Source: Auriscalpium vulgare
Lineage: Eukaryota; Basidiomycota; Agaricomycetes; Russulales; Auriscalpiaceae
Direction of reading: 5' to 3'
Assembly: GCA_019915015.1 (NCBI GenBank)
Contig: JAHBBC010000004.1
Coordinates: forward strand, 1,922,001 to 1,986,000
DNA length: 64,000 nucleotides
Positions 8,810 to 19,327 of this stretch are shown here, one piece after another. Within the stretch, counting starts at the first letter, position 1, and each line of letters starts with the position of its first letter. Under the pieces are notes generated by a model, which was given only the letters and a program-made list of their open reading frames with translations, made no database searches and was not told the origin of the DNA. The position numbers and the translations under genes were made by a program.

Positions 8810-10509
8810 TCATCGGGACCGCAGTGTAAACGTACGGATGGACGCCATTTGCGCCTGCACTTTGGCCATCTGCGCGTGCAAGGTAGCCAGGCTCTCGGCT
8901 CGTGTCCTGTCTTCCGCCTGTAGCAAGGCCAGGCTTTCAGAGCCGCGCTTCACTTCTGCCTCCAGCGAGGCTACTTGCTCCGCGCTACGTTTTGCGTTTG
9001 CCTCCTGCGCGTCCAATCGTTCGAGACCCGTGTCCCACCGGTCGCCACGCCGAGTCAGACTCTCTAGTCCGGTGATCAGATGTCTGAGAGCGGCGAACTC
9101 GGGCGTGTCCGTCTCCTTGAGCGGCAAATGCAAGGGCTTCGCGACAGCCAGCGCTTTGACATTCGCCACGGCGACCCTCTCGACCGCGTTGCTTCCGTTG
9201 GCTGCTTCGCTTAAATCGTTAGCTACAGGCCAGAGGCTGTGCAAATCTACCGCACCTGTGCGAGACGGTGTTGCCTTTGGGGCGTGCTGTGGTGGCACTG
9301 CGGGCTCTGGTGGCGCGCGTGAGCACGTCGTCGACAGTAACTGGCGTTGGAAAGCAAGTCTACCTTCACTGACAGTCGCGGACTTCGTTGACTTCCCCTT
9401 TCCAGTCTGTCGAGTCCTCATCTTCTTGGTGCGTGGTTCAACTGCGACTATTTCTGTTGGCGCATCATCCGGGCTGCGCTCTGATTCTCTGCGTGAGCGC
9501 GAGGTCGACGGATACCTTACGTAGCATGAAACTGGCCTGTGCTATGTTCCTGGGACTCGGCTGATTCCCGCCTCTTCCTCTTTGCAGACGTTTGAGCCGT
9601 CGCTGTCGTCCTCGGACTTTCATCGGCCTTCTCTTGAGCCCGTGGCCCCCATCTGCCCCTTCCCAATGAGTGCGAGCATTTCTGTCGCGCGTTGTGACAT
9701 GGCAGGCACGCGTCATGCGCGGTCCTGATGCACTCGACTTTGCTCTTCTTGCAGCGCTCGCACTGAGACGGGACACGTTAACGTTACGCCCGCCTTCGAA
9801 GGTGTCAGGGCCTCACTTTACCGTCGTCTCTCGGTCCGGTATCCGCTTCACTCCGGGGCGGAGTCGGAGTCGGATCGGAAGGACCGGGCCTTTTCCTGGC
9901 AGATGTGGTCATCATCGGGATGCGGCGGATAACGTCGCCAGCGCGCGCGGCTGGTCTGGTCTGAGGGGGCGGGCGGCCTGCGGGAGTGTGTTGTGTGTCC
10001 GGATGCGACACCTTTCTTCCGACTTGTTTGTGTTCGACACCAGCAGTTGGAGTCCGGGTTTCCGCGCAAGTGATCGGGCTGCATGTAATTGAGCAGAGCA
10101 ACGGAAGCAGATTTAAACGCAACGGACCGAGAGTGTTCCACCACTGATCGGGGCCTAGGTGTTGTCCGTGCGCCAAGGGGGTGGCCACCATGTCTTGACA
10201 GTCGAGGATGGCGCGGAAGTTGACTTCGGCGTTTGAAGCGAATGCAGACTTGACCTGCTCCAGGGCGACTCTAAGGACACCAGGGACAGGTATGTTGGCC
10301 CGGGCATTGTTCTGGTACTGGACTGTTTCTGTCTGTGCAAATGCATTAGCATACCCCGGAGTCCGTAGGATCATACATACCACTTCACGGGCGAGGTTCT
10401 GGAGGTAGGAAGACAGAGGGAGGGGCCCTAACTCTTGCAGCTTCTTCGCCGCTTCGACAATGCGCGCCACGCGTCTGTTGAACTCGCCGTGCTCTTCTAT
10501 GGCAGCCAT
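8810..10509 (-). CDS. Zn2Cys6-like cluster and coiled-coil protein Z2
   Basis: The ATG at 10509 opens MAAIEEHGEFNRRVARIVEA. Exon 1 ends at about 43 codons (NLAREV) with a GTATGT donor, and exon 2 starts TETVQYQNNARANIPVPG. Further introns lead to a cysteine cluster at about 9770-9680, CERCKKSKVEC then CLPCHNARQKC, spaced C-x2-C-x6-C-x7-C-x2-C-x6-C as in Zn(II)2Cys6 domains. It is followed by a basic segment (SAKRKRRES). The last exon (from about 9421) is Ala/Glu-rich with a long coiled coil (EVKRGSESLALLQAEDRTRA) up to the stop at 8810. The cluster lies in the middle of the protein rather than at its start. Likely a nuclear DNA-binding, self-associating protein; the target is unknown. Confidence 0.6.
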
Positions 10510-10533
10510 GGTTACAGCGGAGAGGATAGAGTG

Positions 10534-12190
10534 GAAGGGAGGTGCGTTGGCGTGTAGGTACCTCCGCTTCCGCGTGTTCCCACGGCGCGGTGTTCATAAG
10601 CGGCGGACCGCCACACGGCTTGCGCGCGTCTCTACTCCCACCATGGACGATCCCACAGGCGATCCCCAGCTGGTGGCCCCTCCATTCCTCTTTTCGCTTA
10701 AGTTTAAAGGCGACGGGAACGGTACGTCCTTACATTGGATAAACCAAATTTTGGGCGATCTAACACCAAGGGCAGAGACGAGCACGTCGCAAGACAAGGA
10801 AGGCCTGGACAACGGTGACCACGGGCAAGGTCCGTGACATGCTGCTCTTCTGGCGCACTAAACTGAATCACCTGTTCGCACAGTCAAAGTCATCGAAGGC
10901 AACCCCACCGGCGCAACCTCTCCTGACCTCATGGACCGGGCGAGTGCCGAAGGGCGCGGTGAGTTTCGCGCCGTCCATCATTGCTCGTGCAGGTTTCTCA
11001 TCATCCGAGCAGCCGTTCAACTCGAGGGCATCGCAGGAACCGGCGCCACCCATGCCTCAAAATCAGGAGCGAGCACTGCGACCGAACCGCCAGGTGGGTC
11101 ACATGCGTCGTGCAAGGACGCTCGCTCATTGCCATTATCAGACCCTGGTGCAGGCCCGACTGCATCGGTGGCTGCGAATGCAGCGCACGGTGGTGAAGGC
11201 GTGCCGGACATCGTGATGGATGAGATTCATAACCTCGTTGAGAGAGGAGAGGTGCGTTGACTTGTACCTCCGCTTCTGGTCGTTCCCGCGGCGCGGTGTT
11301 CATAGGCGACGGATCCGCCACACAGCTTCCGCACCCCGCGGACGACCCGACAGGCGATCCCCCGCTGGTGCCGCCGCCGTTGTTGTTTTCGCTTGGGTTC
11401 AAAGGCGAGGCGAACGGTACGTACTTACATTGTATAACACCAGTAAGACGATCTAACACCGCATGCAGAGTCAGGCACGTCCCCGGAAAAGGAAGGTCTG
11501 GACAGCGGTCGCAACGCGCAAGGAGAGGTGCGTTGGCGTGTACCTCCGCTTCTGGGCGTTCCCTCGCGCGGTGTTCATAAGCGACGGGCCCGCCACACAG
11601 CTTCCGCACCCCATGGACGACCCGACAGGCGATCCCCCGCTGGTGCCGCCGCCGTTCTTGTTTTCGCTTGGGTTCAAAGGCGAGGCGAACGGTACGTGCT
11701 TACATTGCACGCTTTAAACATTCTAACACCGCATGCAGAGCCGCGCACGTCTCCGGACATGGAAGGTCTGGACAGCGGTCGCAACGCGCGAGGTCCGTGA
11801 TGTCTTACTGTTCTGGCGCATTAACCTCAATCGCCTGTTCGTACAGTTGATCCGCCCGAAGGCAACTCCACCGGCGCGACCTCTACCGACCTCACGGATC
11901 GGGCGAGAGGCAAACGGCGTGGTCAGTATCGTATCGTGCATCCTTGCGCGTCCCCGTCTCTCATCATCCCGAGCAGCCGTTGAACCCAAAGGCATCGCGG
12001 AAACCAGCGCTGCCCATGCCTCACACTCGGGAGAGCGCGCTTTGACCGAACAGCCAGGTCGGTCGCACGCGCCGTGCAATGACGTTCGCTCATTGCCACT
12101 TTGTCAGACCCGGGTGCAGGCACGACCGCCTCGGTGGCCACGAACCCATTACGCATGGAGAAGGCGTGCAGGACATCGTGATGGACGACG
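10534..12190 (+). repeat. Compound tandem duplication A-B-A-A-B
   Basis: Module A (about 280-290 bp) occurs at about 10534-10825, 11243-11525 and 11523-11795. Module B (about 400 bp) occurs at about 10826-11242 and 11796-12190. Each module contains exons and introns. The A copies share GCGATCCCCCGCTGGTG-type coding sequence, the GTACGT donor and the GCATGCAG acceptor. A smaller exon-intron unit of about 110 bp repeats again at 12190-12430. Confidence 0.85.
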
Positions 12191-12762
12191 TACCTGAGCT
12201 CGGTGAGTTGCAATGGGGGCCTGCGCGCGAGGACCGCTGACGAACGCGGTGGCAGAGACGGGCCTGGAGCCAGTAAAGGAGCTCCAGCCGAGGGCGGGCC
12301 TCGTTGAATATGGTGAGTTGCGCTGTGAGCCTGCCCGTCCGAATTACTGACGAGCGCGGTGACAGAGCCAGGACCGGTGCCAGGAAATGAGCCCGAGCCG
12401 ATGGAGAACCTCGACGGATACGGTGAGTTCGAAGTTCCTGTGACGAAACCGACGCATGACGCGCACTAGACCGAACTCTTCTCCTTCGTTGGAGGGCGAG
12501 AACGTTGATCTGGCAGCAGCCGCGAGTATTCAGTGCGTTCCGTCGAACATATCTTGTTTGTCGTTTAGCTAAATTTCCCACAGCCGGTGAAACATTGGCG
12601 GAGACTATGTTGCGTGTTGATCTTCTTCAACGAACCGACGCTGCTTTTCGAGACTGGGACAGGTGGGACCAGGTGGATCAGCTGGGATCCGAAGCCGGAG
12701 CCACAATACAAAACTATATATCCTATCTCGACGATCTCCTTCACGACCCTCACCATGTGTAA
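10643..12762 (+). CDS. Modular repeat protein from tandemly duplicated exons
   Basis: Starts at the ATG at 10643 (MDDPTGDPQLVAPPFLFSLK) and ends at the TAA at 12762 after YISYLDDLLHDPHHV. Introns of about 45-80 bp alternate with exons of about 55-110 bp. Each A module encodes DDPTGDPPLVPPPFLFSLGF plus KGEAN, spliced to SPEKEGLDSGRNA. Each B module encodes an EGNPTGATSPDLMDRA-type segment and AVQLEGIAGTGATHAS. The phases stay compatible, so the duplicated exons read in one frame: for example exon ends NAQGE join directly to LPHPMDDP. No domain is recognised. The exact number of exons used is inferred from splice sites. Confidence 0.55.
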
Positions 12763-12799
12763 TATTTTGTGAATAATAACGCGGTTCAGGTGAAGCGGC

Positions 12800-13712
12800 C
12801 TAACGACTGTACAGTGCGGACATGGCTCTGTCAAGACCGGCGGCCACGCGGTGTTTCTCTACGCACGCAGCCACTATGACGCTCGCCGCCTTTGCGCGCA
12901 ACAAGCGGACGTCGTCTACCATCCTTGGCGCGCGTCTCTCGACACCCAATCGAAAGTGGTCTGTGTTAATATGGCTGCGACTGAGGAAGAAGCTACGTAG
13001 GACATAAATGAGCTCTTACCTGCGGCCAAATCAAGCACCCAACGTTTTTTCTTCTCCGGTTGATCTCTCACCATCTGTCTGAACTTGAGTCATGCGGTTT
13101 AGTTATAATAGAGTCCAGGTACGCACCTGGTTCGCCGACCATCGTTCGGAGCAGTCTGAGAGGGCCCACTTAATCTCGCTCTGATGAAGCTGACACTCTT
13201 CCCACCACGGATTGGCGATGCGTGCCTCTGTATAGCCCATAGTCTGTTGCTCAGGTCCCTGCGGCAGCATGCTGTAGATGACGTCCAGGTTGTCTTCCAC
13301 GACGGCCGCCGATCGTCCGTACCAGCGGATATCGCAGACAGGCTTCGTTATGTAAAACTCGTCGGTCTCCTCTAGTATCTGCATCCCCAGCAAGGCTGGT
13401 ATGAATTCCTATAGGTAAAGTATACGTGAATTGACAGCGAAACGTTGCCGTTGTACGCACAACTTCGCGGGCAATGCCTTGAGAGAACCAGCGGAGGTGA
13501 TTCGAGTAGAGGGGCAGTGTCCGGTATGCCAGCCGAATGCGGGCAGTGGCGGCGTACAGTTGTGCTGTTTCCACGTTCTCTGTAAACGGACGCCATCTCT
13601 GGTTGACTGAACTCTTCGTGCGAGCTGAAGTCATGACTGGCGGCGATGATGATGCGCGGGATGAAGACGCGTGTGAGTCGGCGCCCGGTAGCGCCTGTAA
13701 AGTCGTTGTCAC
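12800..13712 (-). CDS. Hypothetical protein Z3, shares N-terminal layout with Z2
   Basis: The ATG at 13712 opens a Ser/Ala-rich start, then ENVETAQLYAATARIRLAYR and LRWFSQGIAREVV at the end of exon 1, resembling LQNLAREV of Z2. Exon 2 includes EFYITKPVCDIRWYGRSAAV and ARIANPWWEECQL. Later exons read FRQMVRDQPEKKKRWVLDLA and VRLLRAKAASVIVAACVEKH, ending SALYSR at the stop at 12800. No Zn2Cys6 cluster is seen, so this is either a relative that lost it or an independent gene with similar architecture. Function unknown. Confidence 0.5.
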
Positions 13713-13741
13713 GCCGCGACCTCGGCTTAACCACGCTCCTC

Positions 13742-14236
13742 ATGCTGCCCGAACTAGCTCGCACTGAACTCCAGCACTTCGTGAACGTTGTGACTCTGCG
13801 ACTGTATGAGGCCGCAATACACTTCTCCCATGGCATCGTGGCGGGCGATTCTGCCGCCCGCTTGAAGGAAGAGATGGTGCGCGGTGTCCTGCTGCACCTT
13901 ACCAACGGGCTCTGACGCCGCACACTCACATGTTAGGATCTGGTTACCTACCTCTTCGGGGTAGCGTCACTCGGCCAAGTGACCCTCGTCATTCCCAAGG
14001 CTCTCCGCCTCTGTATGCCAGAGCTGAAGGCCGGCACCCTTCGCTGGGAGATGATCAGAGCCGTCCCTTACACCCCGGCTGAGTTACCCGATGACGCTAT
14101 GGGACTCTCGGAGTGGTGGATCGATACCAGCGCGTCAACGGCGCTTGAGGAGGTCACCGCCTACCTCGAGTACTGCATCGAATCAGTGAATGTCTCTAAC
14201 CACGAGCGCGCGCATAGCTCTAACATCTTTCTTTAG
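13742..14236 (+). CDS. Hypothetical protein S
   Basis: The ATG at 13742 opens LPELARTELQHFVNVVTLRL and LYEAAIHFSHGIVAGDSAAR. A GTGCGC donor after LKEEM and a TTAG acceptor at about 13936 give DLVTYLFGVASLGQVTLVIP, then MPELKAGTLRWEMIRAVPYT, ending at the TAG at 14236. The protein is helical with no known domain. Its ATG is only 29 bases from the Z3 ATG on the other strand, so either the pair shares a very small promoter or one start is further inside. Confidence 0.45.
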
Positions 14237-14557
14237 TCTAATGTGCCTCGATACGGTTCGAGGTGGGACGCGTTTGCGAAGGCGAGGCATTACTCGAAGG
14301 CATGCGACGCCGTTTTCATGAACGGCGCTCGGCATGCGCGGCGCGCCGCTGTTGAGCAAAAGAGCGTCTGCGTCATGTTATCGGAGATCATGGACAGAAT
14401 ATACGCAGCCTAACGTGGTCTCAGTTTACGCTGCGGCTGTATGTACGTCGTGGCAGTTTGCATTTCAGTCTGCGCGAGGTGCTTTGTTGGCCCGAAAATG
14501 GACCGCTCGTGCTTGCCGCGCTGGTTCCCGGTCATAGCGCCGGCGAAGGCCGAATCG

Positions 14558-14564
14558 TATAAAA
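14558..14564 (+). promoter_or_regulatory. TATA box of gene Q1
   Basis: TATAAAA lies 37-43 bases upstream of the Q1 ATG (14601), which has a good context (CCACCATGG). The position fits a TATA-driven gene with a very short 5' leader. Confidence 0.55.
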
Positions 14565-14600
14565 CGGGTGCCCGCGGTTCTTCTACGCGGCTTATCCACC

Positions 14601-15427
14601 ATGGCGCCCATTTCGGACATGCATGATTCCGACGCGGAGGACGACGGGCTCTCCCAGACGTGGCAGGGGTGACTGTTTCTCGTCTGCTTAAAGCAATTGT
14701 GCTCTGACATGTGGACAGGCGTGTCGCTGCTGTTGGCCAGGTCTTCGGGGGCGTCGACGTATTCGTCCTACCGAAGCTCTGCGAGCTTCACTGGGTGTGG
14801 AAGAACAACCTGCTCGCCCGTAGCGATGATTTGGACGCTATTCAGCCGCCCACGCGGGTTTTCTACCACGGACGCGTTGTCGCACTAAACATGGTAGACG
14901 ATTACTCGCTGCCACTGGCCGAAGTCAGCATATCCGTGATCCCGATGGACAAACACGTCTTCTACTCTGCGGAACATATGCTCTACACGGCGAACCATCT
15001 TCTCCATGGAAGTCCTGGTCCGTAATCGTTTACGTTGACGGTACTACTGCTAATGTTTACTCAGCTAAGCGTCGGTCCAACTCGTGTGACGTTGTAACGG
15101 CAATGCGCATCCAGGTCCGAGAAGAAAACGGGATGATTAAGGTGCGTAGGTTATACCGTAGGGCATCACGATCCTTTCTCATCGTCGGCCCAGGTCAAAC
15201 AGTTCAGATCGGTGTACGACACGATCGGCACGACGTGGCCAAGAGGCGACGCTGTGACGCTCCCTGCCGGAGAGATCGGCGTGGGCGACATCGTCATGGT
15301 GGAGGCCAACATAGAGCGCCGAATCGTTTTACACGGTGGGATCGAAACAATGTTCACTGTATTCCGGCTGGTGAAGGTGTTCAGGCTGGCATATTGGTCC
15401 CACAACATTCTCATAGACACGCCGTAA
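14601..15427 (+). CDS. Hypothetical protein, family Q copy 1
   Basis: Exon 1 starts MAPISDMHDSDAEDDGLSQT and splices (GTGACT...GACAG) into GRVAAVGQVFGGVDVFVLPK, PTRVFYHGRVVALNMVDDYS and AEHMLYTANHLLHG. Two more GT-AG introns lead to QVREENGMIK and then VKQFRSVYDTIGTTWPRGDA, GDIVMVEANIERR and FRLAYWSHNILIDTP. All four exons join in frame, giving about 225 residues. Copy 2 at 17.6 kb keeps the same intron positions, which supports the model. The central part looks beta-rich, with no named domain. Proteins of this kind recur in Agaricomycete genomes, but no function is known to me. Confidence 0.65.
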
Positions 15428-15900
15428 AACAAGTTCAATCGGATTGATGTTTCCTGCGTGTCGCCGCCGGTTACCGTGCCTGGTTTAAAACCGTCAGGAC
15501 GTGTGCTTTACGTTGCGTATCTCTGCGTGACTGTTGCGCCTTGCCTTTCTCACCTGAAACCGTTTGATGGGGCACCTTGTGTCCTTTCGTCGACATCGGT
15601 TGCCAGGTTGAAATCCCGGCCCTCTTCGGATCACCGGCCCAGCGCGCAGTAAATGCGACGATCATGCGCTGTGTTCCCTCTCAGAGCCGGATGGGTCCCA
15701 TGCGCACCGCGCCCTCGTCCGCGCGGTGACAAGCGCAACTTCGCAACGCGGTATTGCGCTCGGACAAACACGGCAGACACCATCAGTTGTAGGCGGCGTT
15801 CGTATCAGCACCTCGACCGTCGCATCGGAGCGCATCGGTCGAAGCCCCCGTCCGATATCAGGCCAGTGTCCCTGATAACGCCTGCCAGTCGGTTATGCGT
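15428..15900. other. Intergenic, no gene supported
   Basis: Short open frames only. No splice-linked coding pattern is seen. Confidence 0.45.
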
Positions 15901-16188
15901 TGACGTTATCTTGACCTCGGCTTCGGTCGGATCTTTGAGCACGCGCGCGGTACGTAGCGCATGTTTGGTCGGAGGTCCCTCGTGTCCCGGTGGGTATCAC
16001 ATGAGCACTGGGCATTCTTCCGCGCGGCGCAGTTATTCCGCAAATTTGACGTTATCTGACCTCGGGCTTCGGTCGGATCTTTGAGCACGCGCGCGGTACG
16101 TAGCGCATTTTTGGTCGGAGGTCCCTCGTGTCCCGGTGGGTATCACATGAGCACTGGGCATTCTTCCGCGCGGCGCAGTTATTCCGCA
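15901..16188. repeat. Two tandem copies of a 146-bp sequence
   Basis: The segment starting TGACGTTATC at 15901 is repeated from 16047 with only a few differences, ending GTTATTCCGCA at 16188. The high identity indicates a recent duplication. No gene is supported across it. Confidence 0.9.
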
Positions 16189-16530
16189 GATACCGGGACA
16201 CTGTCGAATAGGTATCGCGCGTGGTCTCAATTTTATGTTGCGGCTTCCGTTCAAGGCATCGGCCGCACTTAGACATCGATAATCAGGCACTCGGTATTAC
16301 TTACTGCCCATGCTTTCAGCTCTCCAGCGCTCTTCGCATCATTGAGTCAACCTCCTGTCGGACGTCACTTGTGAAAAGCCGATCTTTAGCGCTTGCCCTG
16401 ATTCGGTGCTCGACTCAATACGCGGGCGTGGATTGACTCGGGCGTGCGGTACAACACAGCGGCCACTGGATCCGGACATCTTTCCTACACTTACTTCACG
16501 GGTCTCGTCGCCCGCCCCTGCCTATTCGCC
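16189..16530. other. Intergenic, no gene supported
   Basis: No conserved frame seen. Probably the promoter region of the small gene at 16531. Confidence 0.4.
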
Positions 16531-16743
16531 ATGGAACTTTTCAACGGTCATCCAGGAAACCTGCCGCTGCTTCCTACCGACCGGTACCGCGTCTTTCACG
16601 AGCTCGTTGCTGATGGGGAGGATGGCGAGGTGCTTATTCTGGAGACGCTCGATATAGCGCGTCTTCGTGGTCCCTTGGAGATCGTGTGCGCAGCCCATGA
16701 TAATAGGTCCGTCGTAGGCTACTGCTTGGTCGCATGTGGCTAA
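16531..16743 (+). CDS. Small hypothetical protein
   Basis: The ATG at 16531 in good context (CGCCATGG) opens a 70-codon frame (MELFNGHPGNLPLLPTDRYR, VLILETLDIARLRGPLEIVC) ending at the TAA at 16743. It could be a separate small gene or the first exon of the gene that starts at 16865. No family is recognised. Confidence 0.4.
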   Translation: MELFNGHPGNLPLLPTDRYRVFHELVADGEDGEVLILETLDIARLRGPLEIVCAAHDNRSVVGYCLVACG

Positions 16744-16864
16744 TTAAGACTACAAGTAGACTGTACGACAAAGGCAGTCTCCCTATATTGTTCAACCTGG
16801 CAGGCTTGCCAACGCGGCGGTATGAAGAGCGCGTACGTGAGTGTGGGACAAACGCCGTCATAAC

Positions 16865-17394
16865 ATGGTACGCTTTACGGTCTCGCTATTCGACGGCATG
16901 CTCATAATAGGGTTCACAGCGTGCGTACTGGCCAGTGCCCTTCGTTGTTTGTCCTCATGTGTGTCACACAGTTCCCCCGGTTCAAAGACTTTGTCTCTTT
17001 CGCGATGAACTCGTCTACCCCAGGCGCCTTTAATAGCCCCCTGTCACCGATATGGCACGGCTATCCAACCTATAATGGTGTTCCTCCATCCAGAGAGTTG
17101 AAGATGCGAACAGGGTCGCTGTACTTTATGGTCCACGGCGTGTTTGTGAGAGGCACGCTGATCGATGCCGGGACGGTTGTGTGCGTCCGCGCTTTCCTTC
17201 GAGCTGGAGTGCTGGTGGATGCATATGTGTCTGATTCTACAACATCTTTCGTCCTGACCCGCAGCGTCTGTGTCACAGAGAGTATCACCGGTTTATACGA
17301 TACTTTCATACAGTTCCCGATCGTCGATGTCGGGGTCGTCGCTTCTTTAACTCTCCCTCCCAACCCGTTGCTCGTATATGCTGAACCGCACTAA
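16865..17394 (+). CDS. Hypothetical protein, family R copy 1
   Basis: The ATG at 16865 opens MVRFTVSLFDGMLIIGFTAC. A GTACTG donor and CACAG acceptor (about 16925-16972) join in phase to FPRFKDFVSFAMNSSTPGAF, then MRTGSLYFMVHGVFVRGTLI, VDAYVSDSTTSFVLTRSVCV and DTFIQFPIVDVGVVASLTLP, ending at the TAA at 17394. Copy 2 at 18.85-19.2 kb keeps the second half. No domain is recognised. It lies between the two family Q copies, so Q and R appear to have duplicated together. Confidence 0.55.
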
Positions 17395-17455
17395 TTTCAC
17401 TGAGTTTTCACGTAATGTTAAACGCTTGACAAACGTATCCAACTTAGTGACCATA

Positions 17456-17560
17456 GTGGGGCATTCCACTGAGCTGCCCCATGGGAGCCGGACCTCTCTC
17501 AACCGACGCAAATGGGTATCAGGGGTAGGTCCGGCTTACGCCGGGCCTCTTAAGAGACCG
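17456..17560. other. Inverted-repeat-rich spacer between R1 and Q2
   Basis: Three small inverted repeats occur in about 100 bases: TGGGGCA...TGCCCCA (from 17456), GGTCCGGC-TTAC-GCCGGGCC (about 17530-17549) and the palindrome CTCTTAAGAG. They may form structure in the 3' end of the R1 transcript or mark a recombination scar. Confidence 0.4.
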
Positions 17561-17597
17561 ATGTCCCTCCTAATCCTCCCCTCTTCATCCACCCCCC

Positions 17598-18411
17598 ATG
17601 ACATCCCCCTCGTCCCTGGTTGAGCTTTCACGTACGTGGCAAGGGTGTGTGGTTATTGCCCATCGTCGCGTCTCTAGCACTCACGAATATGCAGCCGTGT
17701 TGCCTGCGCTGCGGCAGATTTTCAAAGCGACGACGTGTTCGTGCTGCCAAGCGTCAGCGACCCCCCCTGCATATGGAATAATAACCTGCTGTCTCGTAAC
17801 ATTGTGAGCGACGATGGCACGAGCCTGATTGGTCCACCCATACGCGTGTTCTATCATGGGCGAATTACCGCAATGCATATCGTGGACGAGTACTCGCTCC
17901 CCTTGGGAGAGGTGAGCATCTCTGTGCAGCCGTTAGAAGACTCTGTCTCCGTGGCGGCAGAGCACCTGCTCTACACGACGAGCCGGCGAGGCGCACATAG
18001 ATTCGGTGCGCACTTCTTACGCACCGAATCCGATATGTCACTGACGATTGATCAGTTGCACGCAACAACAACGTTTCTGGTAACATAACGGCGTCTCGTC
18101 TTCAGGTGCGCGGGGACGACGGCGCCATTTACGTAAGGTCTTCATACCATCGTCCTGCACATCCTGTAACCTCTGCGCAGGTCAAGCGGTTCAATTCCGT
18201 ATTCGATACGATCGGCACCTCTTGGCCAAAGGGAGAGGCCAATCGTATGTCTGTGGAGCAGATGGACGTCGGAGATCTCGTTATGGTGGAGGCCCAGGTT
18301 CAATACCGCTCCTACTCGAGCGGTCCACAGGGCTCTGGCTTCGCTTGGTTTCGACTGTTGAAGGTGTACCGGCTCGCGTACTGGTCGCACAACGTGCTAA
18401 TCGATAATTGA
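17598..18411 (+). CDS. Hypothetical protein, family Q copy 2
   Basis: The ATG at 17598 opens MTSPSSLVELSRTWQG. After the first intron come DDVFVLPSVSDPPCIWNNNL, PIRVFYHGRITAMHIVDEYS, GEVSISVQPLEDS and AEHLLYTTSRRGAH. Splices then lead to VRGDDGAIY and VKRFNSVFDTIGTSWPKGEA, GDLVMVEAQVQ and YRLAYWSHNVLIDN with the stop at 18411. It is colinear with copy 1 in both sequence and intron positions. A perfect inverted repeat at 18000-18030 sits in the region that differs from copy 1. Function unknown. Confidence 0.6.
18000..18030. repeat. Perfect 11-bp inverted repeat inside Q2
   Basis: GATTCGGTGCG and its exact complement flank a 9-base loop (CACTTCTTA). It lies in the exon after AEHLLYTTSRRGAH and is absent from Q1 at the matching place. 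Confidence 0.85.
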
Positions 18412-18846
18412 GCGCGGCGACGTACAATGCCTTGCTTACGATCGTGTATGAGAACGTACGTGAGCGCCCTTACGGCTAGGATGCAATGATCCCACTCGCA
18501 TGATTTCCGCGCGCGCGTCAGCGTATATGCAAGTCAATGCCCACAGCGGTCAGTGATGCGCCACCCCGTATCTCCACCCCGTATAGGAAGATGCGCGCCG
18601 CCGCAGCCTTAATGCGAGCACGTGTTTCGATTCATACGCCACCGAAAACCTCCGCGGCGTGTCCTTCCTTATCGCTACATGGCTGCGATCACGGACATGA
18701 GCGGACCCTATTCGATAGCGTTTGATTCCCGCGCGCGCACGCGAGCCGCCAGGACCCCCAGATGGAGGGTATTGCGATGCTATCGGAATAGGCACAAAGG
18801 GCGCGGCGGCGTCGCATGACAGCGTTGCGTGAACATCACGCGCTCC
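18412..18846. other. Intergenic, no gene supported
   Basis: No conserved frame seen between Q2 and the R2 remnant. Confidence 0.45.
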
Positions 18847-19198
18847 GCATGTGCTGATTCAGTTATTGAATGGCGCTTTTATCATGATCGCCCGATCCAC
18901 TCGCATCTATTGGTTTTTCTCACCCTTGAGTCCGCTGACATCGGTCCTACTTTCTGGCGCACAGTATCTTCGTGAGAGGAAGGCGCGTAGACCCAGGGAC
19001 CGTGGTCTTAGAGTGTTGGTCGACGCATACCTACCTGATCGCACAGAGGGCCTTATGCTAACCCAGAGCGTCTGTAAGACCCTGTCGAACCAAGACGAAC
19101 ATCACACGTTCATACAATTCCCTCTTATCAACTTTGTAGCTGCTGCATCCCTAGGCCTGCCGCCTCACACGTTGCTCGTGCATGTCGAGCGCCTCTAA
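18847..19198 (+). pseudogene. Family R copy 2, shortened
   Basis: The second half, VLVDAYLPDRTEGLMLTQSV then HTFIQFPLINFVAAASLGLP and HTLLVHVERL, matches family R copy 1. The N-terminal part before about 18990 is poorly conserved and has no clear start or splice link. It is best read as a degraded or shortened paralogue. Confidence 0.5.
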
Positions 19199-19327
19199 TA
19201 TATGTTCTATACGATGCGCTCTGTACTTCCACCGCAGGCTATTCCCCATGTGCCGGCTTTGTTCATAACTCATCCGCAAACTCGGCGAGTCGGGAAAGGG
19301 CAAGCTTCGTACCAAACTTGTCATCTA

